In this document: positions 53,265 through 64,000 of the stretch, in pieces | Layout: every line of letters begins with the position of its first letter | Numbering within the stretch: position 1 is the first letter of the stretch | DNA from: Ovis canadensis | Taxonomy: Eukaryota; Chordata; Mammalia; Artiodactyla; Bovidae | Direction of reading: 5' to 3' | Length of the DNA stretch: 64,000 bases | Assembly: GCF_042477335.2 (NCBI RefSeq) | Contig: NC_091249.1 | Coordinates: 51,258,001-51,322,000, forward strand | Notes under the pieces: generated by a model | Databases searched by the model: none | Told to the model about the DNA's origin: nothing | The model's input: the letters and a program-made list of their open reading frames with translations, nothing else | Program-made: the position numbers and the translations under genes

Positions 53265-53870
53265 CACAGTAAATCAACAAATGTTTACTGAGCACCTACT
53301 GTATACCAGGTGCCATTCTAGTCGGTGGTTATACCCTACCCTAAAGAGCTGGAAATCTAGAGGCGAGGACAGTCATTAAATAAACACCCAGGGAAACACT
53401 GACTATAATTAACACAGACTCTGAAAGTCAGTTGACTGCAGCTGAGTGTCTACACTGGGGACCGATCCCGATCTGACGCAGGGAAGAGCTCCATGAGGAA
53501 GTGATATTTGGTAGAAGGAAGACAGCGCTTGGCCTTGTGATGAGTGGGAGGAAAAGTATTCCAGGAAGAGGGAACAGTCTCACCGTAGTCCGGAGGCAGG
53601 CAGGAGTGAGGAGAATCAGAGCTGCTCCAGTAGAGACCACATACAGAGTAAGGGAGAACGTGGTCCCAGGTGAGTCCACACCATAGAGGGCTTTGCAGGC
53701 TTCGGATTTCATTCCCAGAGGAATGAAGAGATCAGAGAGTGCGGGGCTGCTAATACAGAGGTGGAGAGATGGGTGAGGGGACACTACAGTGTCTGAGCAG
53801 AGCTAGAAACTGGGACAGCACCTCCAAAGCACACATGGAGTCTCCCAGGGTGATGGACATAATGAGCGTT
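53265..53870 (+). repeat. L2-like ancient repeat
   Basis: ACTGAGCACCTACTGTATAC, TTCCAGGAAGAGGGAACAGT and ATAGAGGGCTTTGCAGGCTT occur in order. Nearby ORFs on both strands are accidental. Confidence 0.65.
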
Positions 53871-54165
53871 AATGCATCTAAGGAGGGACCATCCAGTTAC
53901 CCTCCCATCTTCTCACCAGGGACCAACACCATCCTTCAGAGCCGCATTGCAGGCTCCTATGGTAGCCAGGCGATGGACAGAAGTGGAAATCAAGGGATGT
54001 CTTTAGAATGAGAGGGCTTGTTAATGCAGGCTGGAAGGAAATGAAGGTGGTTCTTGACAATGGCTAAGAACTGGGTGAACAGGTGGGGTCCTTGTGACTG
54101 TTTCAGCGGCCTGAGGAGGGGCTGCATGGAGGAAGGCAGGGAACACAATGGTGAATGAAAATCTA

Positions 54166-54340
54166 GGGACTTCCCTGGTGGTCCAGCGACTAAGACTCCA
54201 TGCTCCCAATGCAGGAGGCCCAGGTTCAGTCCCTGGTCAGGGAACTACATCCCACATGCCACAACTAAGATCGAAGATCCTGCATGCTGCAACTAAGAAC
54301 CAGCACAGTCAAATAAATATTAAAAAAAAAAAAAAAAAGA
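54166..54340 (+). mobile_element. CHR-type SINE with A-tail
   Basis: Plus-strand copy starting GGGACTTCCCTGGTGGTCCA, with a repeated CTGCAACTAAGA body and an uninterrupted A-run at the end. Confidence 0.9.
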
Positions 54341-55017
54341 TTTGAGTCAGACTGACATACTGTGCTTGACCCTGAAAAAAATCAAAAGGGAGCCAGTACA
54401 GCCCAACTCCCCTTGTCCTGTGCCTTGCATCCCAACCACCCCTTGGGCCCATGGCCCCCTTTCCTCTCCTTTCCTTTCTGGGTTTTTGTCCTATAATTAC
54501 ATCCTGGGAGGGGCCTCCAGCACAGGGAGCGGAGTAGAGGGGATACTCTGGGGTGATGGTGCCACCTCCTGGAGGCCACAAGTAGTGTAGCATCCTGCTT
54601 CAGCCTCGCGTTGGGTGGCGATGGGGCCTTGGGCTGTATCCATGGAGCTTTCATGTTGGTGATGATCAGGTCATTCTCAGAGGACTGTTCAGGCCTGGGT
54701 ACTCCATTTGTCAGTGAGGTGCTGACATGCCCTCTCCACCCTACCCAAGGGAACCACTGTAGCTGCCCCTGATAAAAACCCTCCCACTGCCCTCGGGACT
54801 GGGGCCAAGCTGTTTGGCATAGCAACTATGGGTTTGGCCCTGGCCTTAGGGATGCTTCATTCCTATTAGTCTCCATCCCTACCTGTCCCCCACCCCACCC
54901 TGCCACACATGCACCTCCATCCCTTTGCACAGTTGTTCTCTCTTCCCGGAACCAGTTTTCTCTTCCCCTCCCACCAGTTTTCCCAAACACTCTTGCAGGT
55001 TCCAAATTCTCCATTCC

Positions 55018-55388
55018 AGGGCTTCCCTGGTGGCTCAGTGGTAAAGAATCCCCCGGCCAACGCAGGAGACACAAGTTTGATGCCTGATCCGGGAGGATCC
55101 CACATGCTTGGAGCAACTAAGCCCCCTGTGTGCCACAACTACTGAGCCTGTGCTCTAGAGCCCAGGAACCACAACTACTGAAGCCCACACACCCCAGAGC
55201 CCATGCTCCACAATGAGAGAAGCCACTGCAATGAGAAGCCTGCACACGGAAACTAGAAACTAAGCCCTCATTTGTGGCAACTAGAGAAAAGCCCCCACAG
55301 AAACGAAACCCCAGCACAGCCAAAAATAAATAGAACAATAATTTTTTAAAAATTCTCAAGAAGCTTCATAGTTTTAAAATACAAACAA
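55018..55388 (+). mobile_element. CHR-type SINE, full length
   Basis: It starts GGGCTTCCCTGGTGGCTCAG and carries several CCACAACTACTGA units and a long A-rich tail. AAATTCTCCATTCC (55004-55017) and AAATTCTCCACTCC (55389-55402) are a target-site duplication with one mismatch. Confidence 0.92.
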
Positions 55389-55439
55389 AAATTCTCCACT
55401 CCCTTCCCCACCCCCCAGCCCTTCCAGCACCTCCACATC

Positions 55440-55760
55440 AATTAGGCGAAGAGAGGAGGGAAGACTGTGTCAGTCCATGGGAACAGCATGTGCAAAGGTC
55501 AAAGGTGGCTTCAAGAAGCTGGGAAGAGCCAGAGACCAGAGAATGTGACAGAGCTGACAGGGCTACAGCAACTGATCCATAGAGTCACAGGCTCTAGTGA
55601 GGGGCTGAAACCCCAGCGTGCAGTGAAAGACAAGCTTTTCAGTAGCAAAGGACATGATCAGAGGTGTGTCTGGAAAGGCTAACACAAGGCTGCCAAGTAC
55701 GAAGGGCACTGGAGAAGCTACAGTGGGTGTGGGCAGAACAGGTCCCAGGGGTTGCACAGG
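55440..55760 (+). repeat. L2-like ancient repeat
   Basis: GGGAACAGCATGTGCAAAGG, GCAAAGGACATGATCAGAGG and ACTGGAGAAGCTACAGTGGG resemble the same family. Confidence 0.5.
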
Positions 55761-56139
55761 TGAGAGCTGATGGGAGCTTGGACACCTGAACCCCTACTTT
55801 CTACGGGCTGGGTCCTGAGCCGGGGCTCCCAGTCATTGACGGCAGCTTCCTTGACAGGACCTTGACTTACCTTAGTGTGTTCCACACGAGCTCTGACTGC
55901 CAACTGTGATACCCTCCCCACTTCTCAGCCCTGGTGTCATGTCCCCAGATACTACCTGCCCCATGGAGACAGCACCTGTGCCTTGTGGGAGCTGCCGTCT
56001 CATTTTAGAGGAAGACAGGCTGCTTGGGCTCAAAATTGGGAAGTCAGTAGTGAGCAACAGAGATAGAATTTGAACTGGGGTCTGTCTGCCTCCTCCACCA
56101 CACCAGGTGTCACAGAAGTTGTAAGCAGGCTTCTGTCCC

Positions 56140-56330
56140 CTGATGGCAATGCGACTTCGGGTGGGTCACTTTAACTTTCTCTGCCTCAGTATCCTCGTCT
56201 ACAAAATAGGGGCAACGGTAGCAACTGGCCCTGCAGGATTTATGAAGAGTATATGCACTAAAGGCCCATAGGGAGCCCAACACAGCACCAGACACATAGT
56301 AGGTGATCAATAAATGGTTGCTGTTCACGT
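56140..56330 (+). repeat. MIR SINE
   Basis: CTGCCTCAGTATCCTCGTCT, ACAAAATAGGGGCAACGG and CACAGCACCAGACACATAGT. Confidence 0.78.
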
Positions 56331-56719
56331 GAACACTGTCCCAGGAACTTAACACGTTCATTGGGAAAATGTACTTCGGCGTTGTGAATTAGGAGGAGGA
56401 CAAAGTGAGCTCAGGAGGGATGGGAAAGAAGGAGAAAACAGCGAGCATCTCGAGGCAGGTCTGGAGCTAGGTGGCCCTAGGATTCAAGCACACGGCAGGT
56501 GTCAAGGATGCTAGCCCTGAAAAGGTTTGAATGACACAGTGAGGAACCACTGAAAGTTCTACAGCTAGAGAAGGCACATCCAGAACCCTGCACCTAGGGG
56601 TGGAATGATTTCTCCTCCACAGGTGACCGCACTGACACTGGAGGCCAGAGGGAGCCCAGACAGCAGAACACTGGCAGCAAGGAGCCAAGTTCTCAGGTTT
56701 CAGCAAACCCAAGTCTAGG

Positions 56720-57021
56720 GCTTCCCTGGTGGCTCAGTGGTTAAGAATCCGCCTTGTAATGCAGGGAACACCAGTTCGAACCCTGGACTTGGAAGATCCC
56801 ACTTGCTGCAAGGCAACTAAGCCCCTGTGCCTCAACTGGTGAGCTCATGCACCCTGGAGTCCATGCCCCACAACAGAAGAAAGAAATTACCACAGTGAGA
56901 AGCTCATGCACCGTGAATAGAGAGTATCCCCCGCTCACTGCAACTAGAGAAAGCCAAGGTGCAGCAATGAAGACCCAGTACAGCTAAATAAATAAATAAA
57001 TAAATATTTTAAAAGAAAAGA
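56720..57021 (+). mobile_element. CHR-type SINE, full length
   Basis: It starts GCTTCCCTGGTGGCTCAGTG and ends in TAAATAAATAAATA and A-rich sequence. AAACCCAAGTCTAGG occurs at 56705-56719 and exactly again at 57022-57036, a 15-bp duplication. Confidence 0.94.
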
Positions 57022-57756
57022 AAACCCAAGTCTAGGTAGCCCTTTTCAGGCCAAAGAACCTCCCTTATATAATTTTCCATCTTGTCACACGGTGGCGATA
57101 GTGTGCCACCAGGAAAATCCTCTTTACCTGTCTTTCAGCCAAAACAATAGCCAAGTACCAAGACTTGTCAGCTTCCTCAAAGGCTCTAGGGAGAATCCTT
57201 ACAAATCTCTATGACGTAGAGTATCTTCATATCTCTACCTTGCAGTTGGAAATGTGGGCTCACAGAAGTCCAGGAGGACCCATAAGATAATCCAACCAGG
57301 ATTTGAACCCTGGTCTCTCTGTCTCCCAGTCTGCCTGAAACAGCTTCCTGTCCTGGTATGACAGCTCCTGGCTGTCTCTTCTGTCCCATCACTGGGCAGT
57401 GCTACCTTTGTGGAGCAGACGGATTAGACAGGGAGTAGAATATTATACAGGACAAGAAGGACTTTCACTTCTGCTTTTTCTCTCTTGTTTACCTCCCTTA
57501 TGCAGCTTTTGCATTGAAGGTGAGGTGATGAGACAGTTCCCATCCCTGGGGTAGAGAGAAGCTGGGCTGAAGGATGAGGCAACTAATTTTGAGCACCTTC
57601 TCTGTGCCAGGCATTATGCCAACCAACATTCATTCCTACATTAATTCAGGACACAGTAATGAAGCACCCACTGTTGGCTGGTCACAGGTGACACAGTACT
57701 TCCAAGCTTTTGGCACACAGCAATAAACACTTATATATTTATTTTATATGTAAAGA

Positions 57757-57968
57757 AAGAAAGAAAATGAAGTCGCTCAGTCCTGCCCGACTCTTTGTGA
57801 CCCTGTGGACTGTAGCCTGCCAGGCTTCTCTGTCCATGGAATTCTCCAGGCAAGAATACTGGAGTGGGTTGCCATTTCCTTCTCCAGGGGATCTTCCCGA
57901 TATAGGGATCAACCCTAGGTCTCCCGGATGGCAGGCAGACTCTTTACCGTCTGAGCCACCAGGGAAGC
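57757..57968 (-). mobile_element. Bov-tA SINE
   Basis: Minus-strand copy flanked by TTTATATGTAAAGA (57743-57756) and TTTATACGTAGAGA (57969-57982), a 14-bp duplication with two mismatches. Confidence 0.92.
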
Positions 57969-58639
57969 TTTATACGTAGAGATACGTTTTAAAATATTCA
58001 TACTGTAAATGAGCCCTCCGCTTAAAAAATATTTATTGACTAAAACACCTACTTTCAGCTTTAGGTACCCGTGAGACATGCAGGTATGAAGTCTGGAACT
58101 CTGGGACAAATCTAAGCTAGAGATTGAGGCTCATAAATTACTGGCATTTAGGACATGCCAGTGACCAGACGGGATTCCTCAGGAAATCTGGGTAAACAAT
58201 CAGCAAGGTGGACCTTGTTTGCCAAACGGGAAGGAAGGGAGGCATACCCATGACAGGGTGGCGCAGAGAAGGGCTTGATAAAGAGGTAGGAAGGGACCAG
58301 ACTAGAGCGGGAGCTTCTGGAAACCTTGTTAGTTCCCAAGGGTCAAGAGTCAAATGCTGCCAAGCGGAGCAGCAAAGATTATGAAATACGACCGGTTCTA
58401 GCCGGAGCAGGACTGCTAGTGACCTGAAGCCAGACTAAAGTGGGATGAGAAAGGGAGGCCAGAGCCAGCGGAGGGGAGAAGAGAGAGAGCCTCGCTGTAG
58501 ACGCATGGAGATCTTTCTCTTACCAGGAGGAAAGACTACATGGCTTGCGGGCTGCCGAGAAAGAGCGAGAAAGGAAGGCTTGGAGCTCCAGGGGTGCGAA
58601 AAGAGAAAGATGCACAAAAGAGGGCGGAAGCATTAGGGC

Positions 58640-59010
58640 GGGACCCAGAGCCCAAGGGGAAGGCTAGCCCAGCCCAGTCCTCTTTTCTATCTCAAAACGA
58701 TGGGGCAGGGCGCAATCTCTGGCTGGATTTGCGGCATGCCGGACATTACTAGATACTGCCGGCCCTTTCCGAGCGCGCCCCACTGCGTAAGATCACCTTT
58801 CCCCAGGCTACACCACCCTCTGCTTCCGAGGGCAGAGCGGATCGCGCGGCCCACGGTCTGGCCGCTGCTGATTGGCCCACGGGAGCCACCTGACCGAGCC
58901 GGCCAATCGGAGGCTCTCTCCCAAGGAATGGGGCCCCACGTGTGGGCCCTGGTGCAAAGCTGAGCTGCTGTGAGGCCCGGCGGCCATACGGACTGCGAGG
59001 TTAGAACAGT
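58640..59010. promoter_or_regulatory. CpG-dense, promoter-like patch with CCAAT boxes and an E-box
   Basis: The only clearly CpG-dense stretch between FGFR4 and the right end. It has ATTGG at 58871-58875 and CCAAT at 58903-58907, facing opposite ways 28 bp apart, and CACGTG at 58937-58942 inside a near-palindrome of GGGCCC arms. There is no TATA box, repeat signature or convincing ORF. The facing CCAAT boxes are typical of short housekeeping or bidirectional promoters, but the transcript and its direction are unknown. Confidence 0.55.
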
Positions 59011-59689
59011 TCTCAGCCCCTGAGGAACTCAAGAGGAGGCCCAGCCTCCCCCAACCCCGCCAGATTCCTGCCTATCCGGCTACTACAACCCCCAAACCCT
59101 TTTGCTAAATTTCCTCTCTTGGCAGCTTCTGTGACTCAGCCGAGGTGTGTTCATCCTTGTCCCTCTGCCTTGACTGGTCCAAAGTGGTGATTTGGAGGAA
59201 GACAGACCTAAGTTCCAGTCATCGTGTGACCAATGGCAACTATTTAACATTGTTGAGCTTCATCTGTAAAACGGGACTCCTAATACCTACTGTGGTGTTT
59301 TTGTGAGGATTGTAAAGCCCAGCGCCTGGTATTTGGTGAGCTCCCCCAAAACATTGATTATATGTATTTTATACTATTGTCTATATTTCTACCTATCAGG
59401 AATTCACAATCCTCATTATACAGGGTCTTGTGTTAAGCTATTTTTTATTCCTGTCCTCTTATTAGAATGTAAACTGTCCACGGGAATGTGCCTATATGCC
59501 TTTTTAGTCTTCCAGCTCCATGGTCTCTTCACTTGGTCTGACAAGGGTAAATTTAACTTACATAAACAGTAGCAGGACAGAGTATACAAAATCAAGGAAT
59601 TTATAGCACGGAGACTCTCAGCAGTTAGGTGGGGCTATTTATAATGCAACATTAATGTACTAGGGAAAAAAAAGTCTTAGAAGACTACC

Positions 59690-59965
59690 AGGTACCAGCT
59701 TTGTGAGCTCAGGCAGATCTTGACCTCTCTGAGCCTCAAGAGAACAATAATCATGACTGTAACAACTGCAGGACTAACCAGCTGCTAGATACTATGTGAA
59801 GCTCTTATTAGCTGTCCACAACCCCACTTGACAGAGAGGACACACAGGCACAGAGAGGTTCTGTAACTTGCCTGAGATCACACAGCTATTAAGTGGTAGA
59901 GTTGGGGGTTCAAACAAGGTCTTTGGGGTCTGAGTCTACACCCATAACTGCACTGTGTGCTACCT
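59690..59965 (+). repeat. MIR or related ancient SINE
   Basis: TTGACCTCTCTGAGCCTCAA, then CACAGAGAGGTTCTGTAACT and TTGCCTGAGATCACACAGCT, as in the long MIR-type elements. Confidence 0.6.
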
Positions 59966-60209
59966 CTCAGGCACCAGCACAGGCAGTTGGCACACAGTAC
60001 GAAACTATGGAGAGGGCCGGGCTAACAGGGCAAAGTCTTCTCATCTATGAACCAGCGGAGGCCAGTGTAGCTGAAGGGCAGAGAGGGAGGGGGAACAAGG
60101 TAGATGACGAGCCTGGACTTGCAGGCAGGTCCACATCTTTAAGATGTCTAGGCCGCAGTGAGGAGCTGGGGTTAGCACGGCAGAAGCATATGACTAGGTG
60201 TTCCAAGGG

Positions 60210-60333
60210 CGTTTTTTGGGGGAGGCCCACACTGCGAGGCTTGTGGGATCTTAGTTCCCCAACCGGAGATCAAACCTTCACCCCTTGCATTGGAAACACG
60301 GAGTTGTAACCACTAGACCACCAGGGAAGTCCC
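60210..60333 (-). mobile_element. CHR-2-type SINE
   Basis: Minus-strand copy; the right end reads CTAGACCACCAGGGAAGTCC, the reverse of the usual head. Confidence 0.88.
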
Positions 60334-60339
60334 TTCACA

Positions 60340-61100
60340 GGCATTTATGACCCTTTTGTTGCCACAGACCTGGGATGCAGAAGGCAGCAGCAGTCTTTCT
60401 TCTACTATGGTTTAGCATCAGTCCCTGCCAGGATTGGAGATCCAGGGCCTATCATAGCCCTAAGTCCCCTGGCTGTCCCCCAGGGTCCCCTCCCTGGGCA
60501 GGACTAGAGATGTCACCACCTTGCCCCACCCCCCCCAACCCCCTTCCTCCTTTCTGGTCTCATAATTGTCTTAGGCTCATTAATATGACTAATTAGGTAG
60601 GCCTGAAGTCAATTGCATTCTCCTATCCTCCCACTATGTAAACCCTGAGATGCCTCATTATTTAAAGCCTCTGCAAGTCTCCCTGGGGCTTATTATGAAC
60701 TCTAGACACATCAACTGACTCTCCAGGCAAGGGGCCCAGAATTCGGGGGAGCAGGGCAGGGCTCCTGTTGACCATTGAGCCTCAGTTGTTCATTTCATTG
60801 GTCCTGTCTTATCACTGACTTCTCTGGAAATTCCCTGGCAGTCTCCTCATACTCCCTGGGTTTTCTCACTGCCTGTCCTGCCCCTATCAAAGGCTTCTGG
60901 TCCCACCTCCTCTATGATGACTCTTGAGGTATTCTCTCTCACCTGGTTCTTCCTCTAGGTCTTCAAACCAAATGTATTTCCAGCCACTAGCATGACATGT
61001 GCTCCTGATGTCCTTCAGGCTCTCCAAACCTAACATGCCTGAACACCAACACCTGCCTTACTTCAAAGCATTCTTGTAAAAACATTAACCCAAGTGTAAT
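60340..61100. other. Unique-looking stretch with a TAAT-rich core
   Basis: No repeat family is recognised. The part at 60,560-60,700 has clustered TAAT/ATTA words (ATTAATATGACTAATTAGG), a pattern seen in homeodomain-bound elements, but function is unproven. Confidence 0.35.
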
Positions 61101-61526
61101 CAAGCCTCTGCCCTTATATCCAGTTTACAGGAAATACAGGGGGGGATATGAACAGGTAATGAAGGAGCATCAGCCGAATGTAGAACATGGGGCCAGATAA
61201 CTGGCCCAATCCCTGCAAAAGTCAATATTTCAGAAAAACAGGAGGTGGAGCATTCAAGGTTGTAAGAAACTTTTAAGAGCTGCAAGGACAAATGCAATAT
61301 ATGAAATTTGATTTGATTAATTCAGAAAAATCATCTATCAGAAACATTTGGTAGAAATTTGAATATGGAAAGAACTTTAGATATTAGGGAATTATAGGTG
61401 GTACTGTGATTATATAGGAGAATGCCCTCATACATTGGAGAAGTTTGCAGAGTCTTTAGGTGAGAAGTATCAGAATGTCTGTAACTCACTTTGAAATTAT
61501 ACAGAAAAGAAATATCTTTATCTCTG

Positions 61527-61605
61527 GGACTTCCCTGAGCATCCAGTGGTTAAGACTTAGCGCTTCCACTGCAGGGGGAATTTAATCCAGCACGTTGCAT
61601 GTAGG
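61527..61605 (+). mobile_element. CHR-2-type SINE, partial
   Basis: The head and middle are recognisable (GGGACTTCCCTGAGCATCCA, CGCTTCCACTGCAGGGGG); the rest is lost. It lies 150 bp before the N6AMT1 pseudogene. Confidence 0.82.
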
Positions 61606-61750
61606 GGAAAAGAAAATCTTTATCTCTGAAGCAAATATAACAAAAGTTTAACAGATACTCTAGGTGTATTGATTATATCTTTTTGTTTTGTATGTTTGAA
61701 AAATGTCACAATAAAATGTATATTTGAAAAATTAACATAGGGAGAAAAAG

Positions 61751-62309
61751 ATGATGGTGCCCAGCTTCCTAATGCTGTTGCACAAGCCTATGGGCCGCAG
61801 GCCCTTCGGTGTAGAAGCCTTCAGAGGACATGTTTCTGCTGCGGACACACTCCAAGCAGCGATGGTATCTGCATTCCTAGCCTCTATGATCCGTCTTCAA
61901 GCTCTGTACATCTGCACTGATGTGAACCCCAAGGCAGCAGTGTGTACCCTGGAGAGAGCACACTGTAACAAAGTCCATATTCAACCAATTATTACAGATT
62001 TGGTTCCAAGCTTGCTACCAAGACTGAATGAAAAAGTTGATCTTCTGGTGTTTAATCCAAGGAGTCCCGGGATTGATAGAGGCAGCTTGGGCTGGTGGCA
62101 GAAACGGCAGTGAAGTGACGGACAGGTGCTTACCACTGGCTCCAGATCACCTTTTACCAAGAGGATTGTTCTATTTGGTTACCATTAAAGAAAACAATCC
62201 ATAAGAAATTTTGAAAATAATGAAAACAAAAGGTTTACAAGGCATCACTGCACTTTCCAAGTAAGCAGGCTGGGAAATCCTGTCAGTCTGCAAGTTCACC
62301 AAGTCCTAA
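61751..62309 (+). pseudogene. N6AMT1: Processed pseudogene of N6AMT1 (HEMK2 methyltransferase)
   Basis: The intronless sequence matches the protein glutamine / N6-adenine methyltransferase family member N6AMT1. VSAFLASMI and NKVHIQPIITDLV are readable, then VDLLVFNP, the position of the NPPY catalytic motif. It is broken in many ways: a TAG in the N-terminal part (near 61,810), loss of about 20 codons around motif I of the SAM-binding site before VSAFLAS, loss of about a dozen codons just after VFNP that removes the rest of the catalytic motif, a frame change there, and in-frame stops at about 62,200 and 62,262. The C-terminal end (KFTKS, stop 62307-62309) is still recognisable. With no introns and many lesions it is a dead retrocopy. 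The parent gene lies elsewhere. I see no clear poly(A) tail or target-site duplication. Confidence 0.9.
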
Positions 62310-63165
62310 TCTACAGTGTGTGCTACTTAAAGCCAAATGCATTTGGCATATTTTGAAACTGAAGTCATCTCTTAGTAAGTAAAATTGTCAGAAATTTGTC
62401 ATCCAGAAAAAGGCAGACAAGTAAGAGTATTTCTTTTACCCAAGAATCAGGCCTATAGAAATATTTGCACAAATGCAAGTAAGTGTGTGTGTGTGTGTGT
62501 ATATGCAATTTGAATTTTACATATTATATATATATATGAAGAGACTATATAATGACAAAGTTATACTTAATTATATGTGAAGAGGATATTCATTTCAGCA
62601 TTACTTGTAATGGCAAAACAATGAAGTTAAGTGTCCATCAGCAAAGGAATTGGTAAAATAAATTACAGTATATTCATGTTACTGAATATGAGTGACATGT
62701 CCAACCATTAAACATGAGTCAGGTGGGTATATTACTGAACCAGAAGGGGTTCGTGGTGTACTACTGAGAAGTGAAAACAAGCAAGTTACAAAACAGTGTT
62801 AACCTATATATGTATATATTTTGAAACACTAACAAAGAAGGTTTGTGTGTATGTGTATATGAGAAATTCTCAAAAGGTCCATAACAGGTGGGAATAGAGG
62901 AGTTTTAAATTTTTTGTGTTGACATTTGTACAATGATAATGTATTCTATAATTAAACAAATTTTTTTATTAAAAAAAAACTGACATATATTTCCCCCCTT
63001 GTCCCAGCTGTATTCCTTATGTCTGCCATCTTAGTGGCTGATGCAGCCATCTCTCTAGCCTGGAAGTCTGGACCCTTGCTCTGGCTCTTCATACTCCGTC
63101 ATGCTCCCATACAGTCTCCATGTCCTGCCCTTTCTACTTTCTGAAGCCATTCTTGGTCCATTTTT
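62310..63165. other. Downstream of the N6AMT1 pseudogene
   Basis: AT-rich sequence with a GT microsatellite and old L1-like fragments (AATTACAGTATATTCATG; GTATATTACTGAACCAGAAG). The first 100-200 bp may be 3' UTR carried over with the retrocopy. No gene is seen. Confidence 0.5.
62483..62502. repeat. (GT)n microsatellite
   Basis: About nine GT units, followed by AT-rich sequence. Confidence 0.9.
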
Positions 63166-63480
63166 TTTTTTTTAATATTGAGGTATACCTGATATATAAC
63201 ATGTGTTAGTTTCAAGTATACAATGTAATAATTCAATATTTATACATGTTGTGAAATGATCACTACATCAGCCTAGTTAATATCCATCACCATATACAAT
63301 TACAAAAATTTTTTTTCTTGGATGAAGATTTTAAAATCTACTCTCTCAGCAACTTTCAAACATGCAAAACAGTGTTATTAACTATAGTCATCATGCTATA
63401 TATAACATCCCCCAGATTTAGTCCATGCTTTATCCCCATTTTCCTGCCATTGCTCTGGTAAAGACCATAGCTACCTTTTG
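63165..63480 (-). mobile_element. L1-like 3' sequence, antisense
   Basis: It begins after a T-run with TATTGAGGTATACCTGATAT and runs through GTTATTAACTATAGTCATCA. It is diverged, and the subfamily cannot be told. Confidence 0.7.
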
Positions 63481-64000
63481 ACTCATGGTCCCAGCATCTT
63501 CCCAGGTATCTCTGCCTTCACACTCATCTTCCACATAGTCCCAGGTTCATGTTTTCTGATGTTGTATCTGATTGTGGCACTCCCCATGCCAGTGGAATTA
63601 AATTCCAGGCCTCAGAGCTCTTCATAGTCTGCTCCTGATGACTTCTTAAAATTCTCTCTCCCTTCAGCCACTCAACCAGATCCCATTACATTTCCTTCAT
63701 ACTCTTCAGAAATATCTTCTGAAAAGAAAAGGAAAAAAAAGATACAAAAGTATCTTCTAAGAACTGAGGCTTAAAACAAAAGTAACTAGAAAGCTATAAA
63801 TTCAATCTGAGACACTGTTAAAAAAACAGAAAAATCTAATTCTTAAAAGCATGTTTGAAGGCCTTGCTGTTAAAAAAATTAAATCCATCCTATTAAACTG
63901 AGGTATTTAATTGAGAAAAACCTAATTTATTAGCTTCATCAAATGGGAAAGTATCCACATAAGAGAATGGGTATCAGTGGTTTGAAGGATAATCCTGGGG
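63480..64000. other. Right end of the window, no gene seen
   Basis: AT-rich sequence with A-runs and no supported ORF, repeat family or exon. The window ends here in intergenic DNA. Confidence 0.6.

Noticed and set aside
54382-54825. Antisense ORF of 147 codons
   Set aside because: It has no recognisable domain and is interrupted by overlapping alternatives on both strands in GC-rich intergenic DNA.
58640-59010. Reading this patch as the NSD1 promoter
   Set aside because: In human the NSD1 start lies, from memory, about 35 kb after FGFR4, and no NSD1 exon follows here, so the assignment is not supported.

Overview
The window is nuclear DNA from a ruminant, most likely a bovid. The evidence is two recognisable mammalian multi-exon genes with GT-AG introns, many ruminant tRNA-Glu-derived SINEs (Bov-tA type), BovB (RTE) LINE fragments, and older cetartiodactyl CHR-type SINEs. 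I cannot tell cattle from buffalo, sheep or goat by reading alone.

Layout. Positions 1-17,140 hold the 3' part of ZNF346 (JAZ, a dsRNA-binding C2H2 zinc-finger protein) on the + strand: six coding exons (2 to 7 of the gene), a 3' UTR and a poly(A) signal at 17,114. Exon 1 lies before the window. Positions 17,140-34,270 are intergenic and dense in repeats, including a 1-kb BovB fragment with reverse-transcriptase motifs. Positions 34,270-45,205 hold the whole FGFR4 receptor tyrosine kinase gene on the + strand: a CpG-rich promoter with a non-coding first exon, then 17 coding exons that join without a break into 800 residues, then a short 3' UTR with AATAAA at 45,178. Positions 45,205-64,000 are intergenic. 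They contain many SINEs, a CpG-dense promoter-like patch near 58,650-59,010 with no gene I can attach to it, and a broken processed pseudogene of the methyltransferase N6AMT1/HEMK2 at 61,751-62,309.

The two genes are tandem on the same strand, about 17 kb apart, and I see no functional link between them. ZNF346 acts on structured or double-stranded RNA in the nucleus and nucleolus. FGFR4 is a plasma-membrane FGF receptor; with beta-Klotho it answers FGF19 and controls bile-acid synthesis. The order matches the known mammalian ZNF346-FGFR4-NSD1 neighbourhood; no NSD1 coding exon is visible before the window ends.

I did not find a new biological system. The points most worth a second look are the promoter-like patch near 58.9 kb, an imperfect tandem duplication carrying GC boxes in the FGFR4 promoter, a poly(T)-ended retrocopy just upstream of the FGFR4 start exon, a non-consensus splice donor after the first half of FGFR4 Ig domain III, the N6AMT1 pseudogene, and several nested SINE/LINE insertions whose target-site duplications can be read directly.
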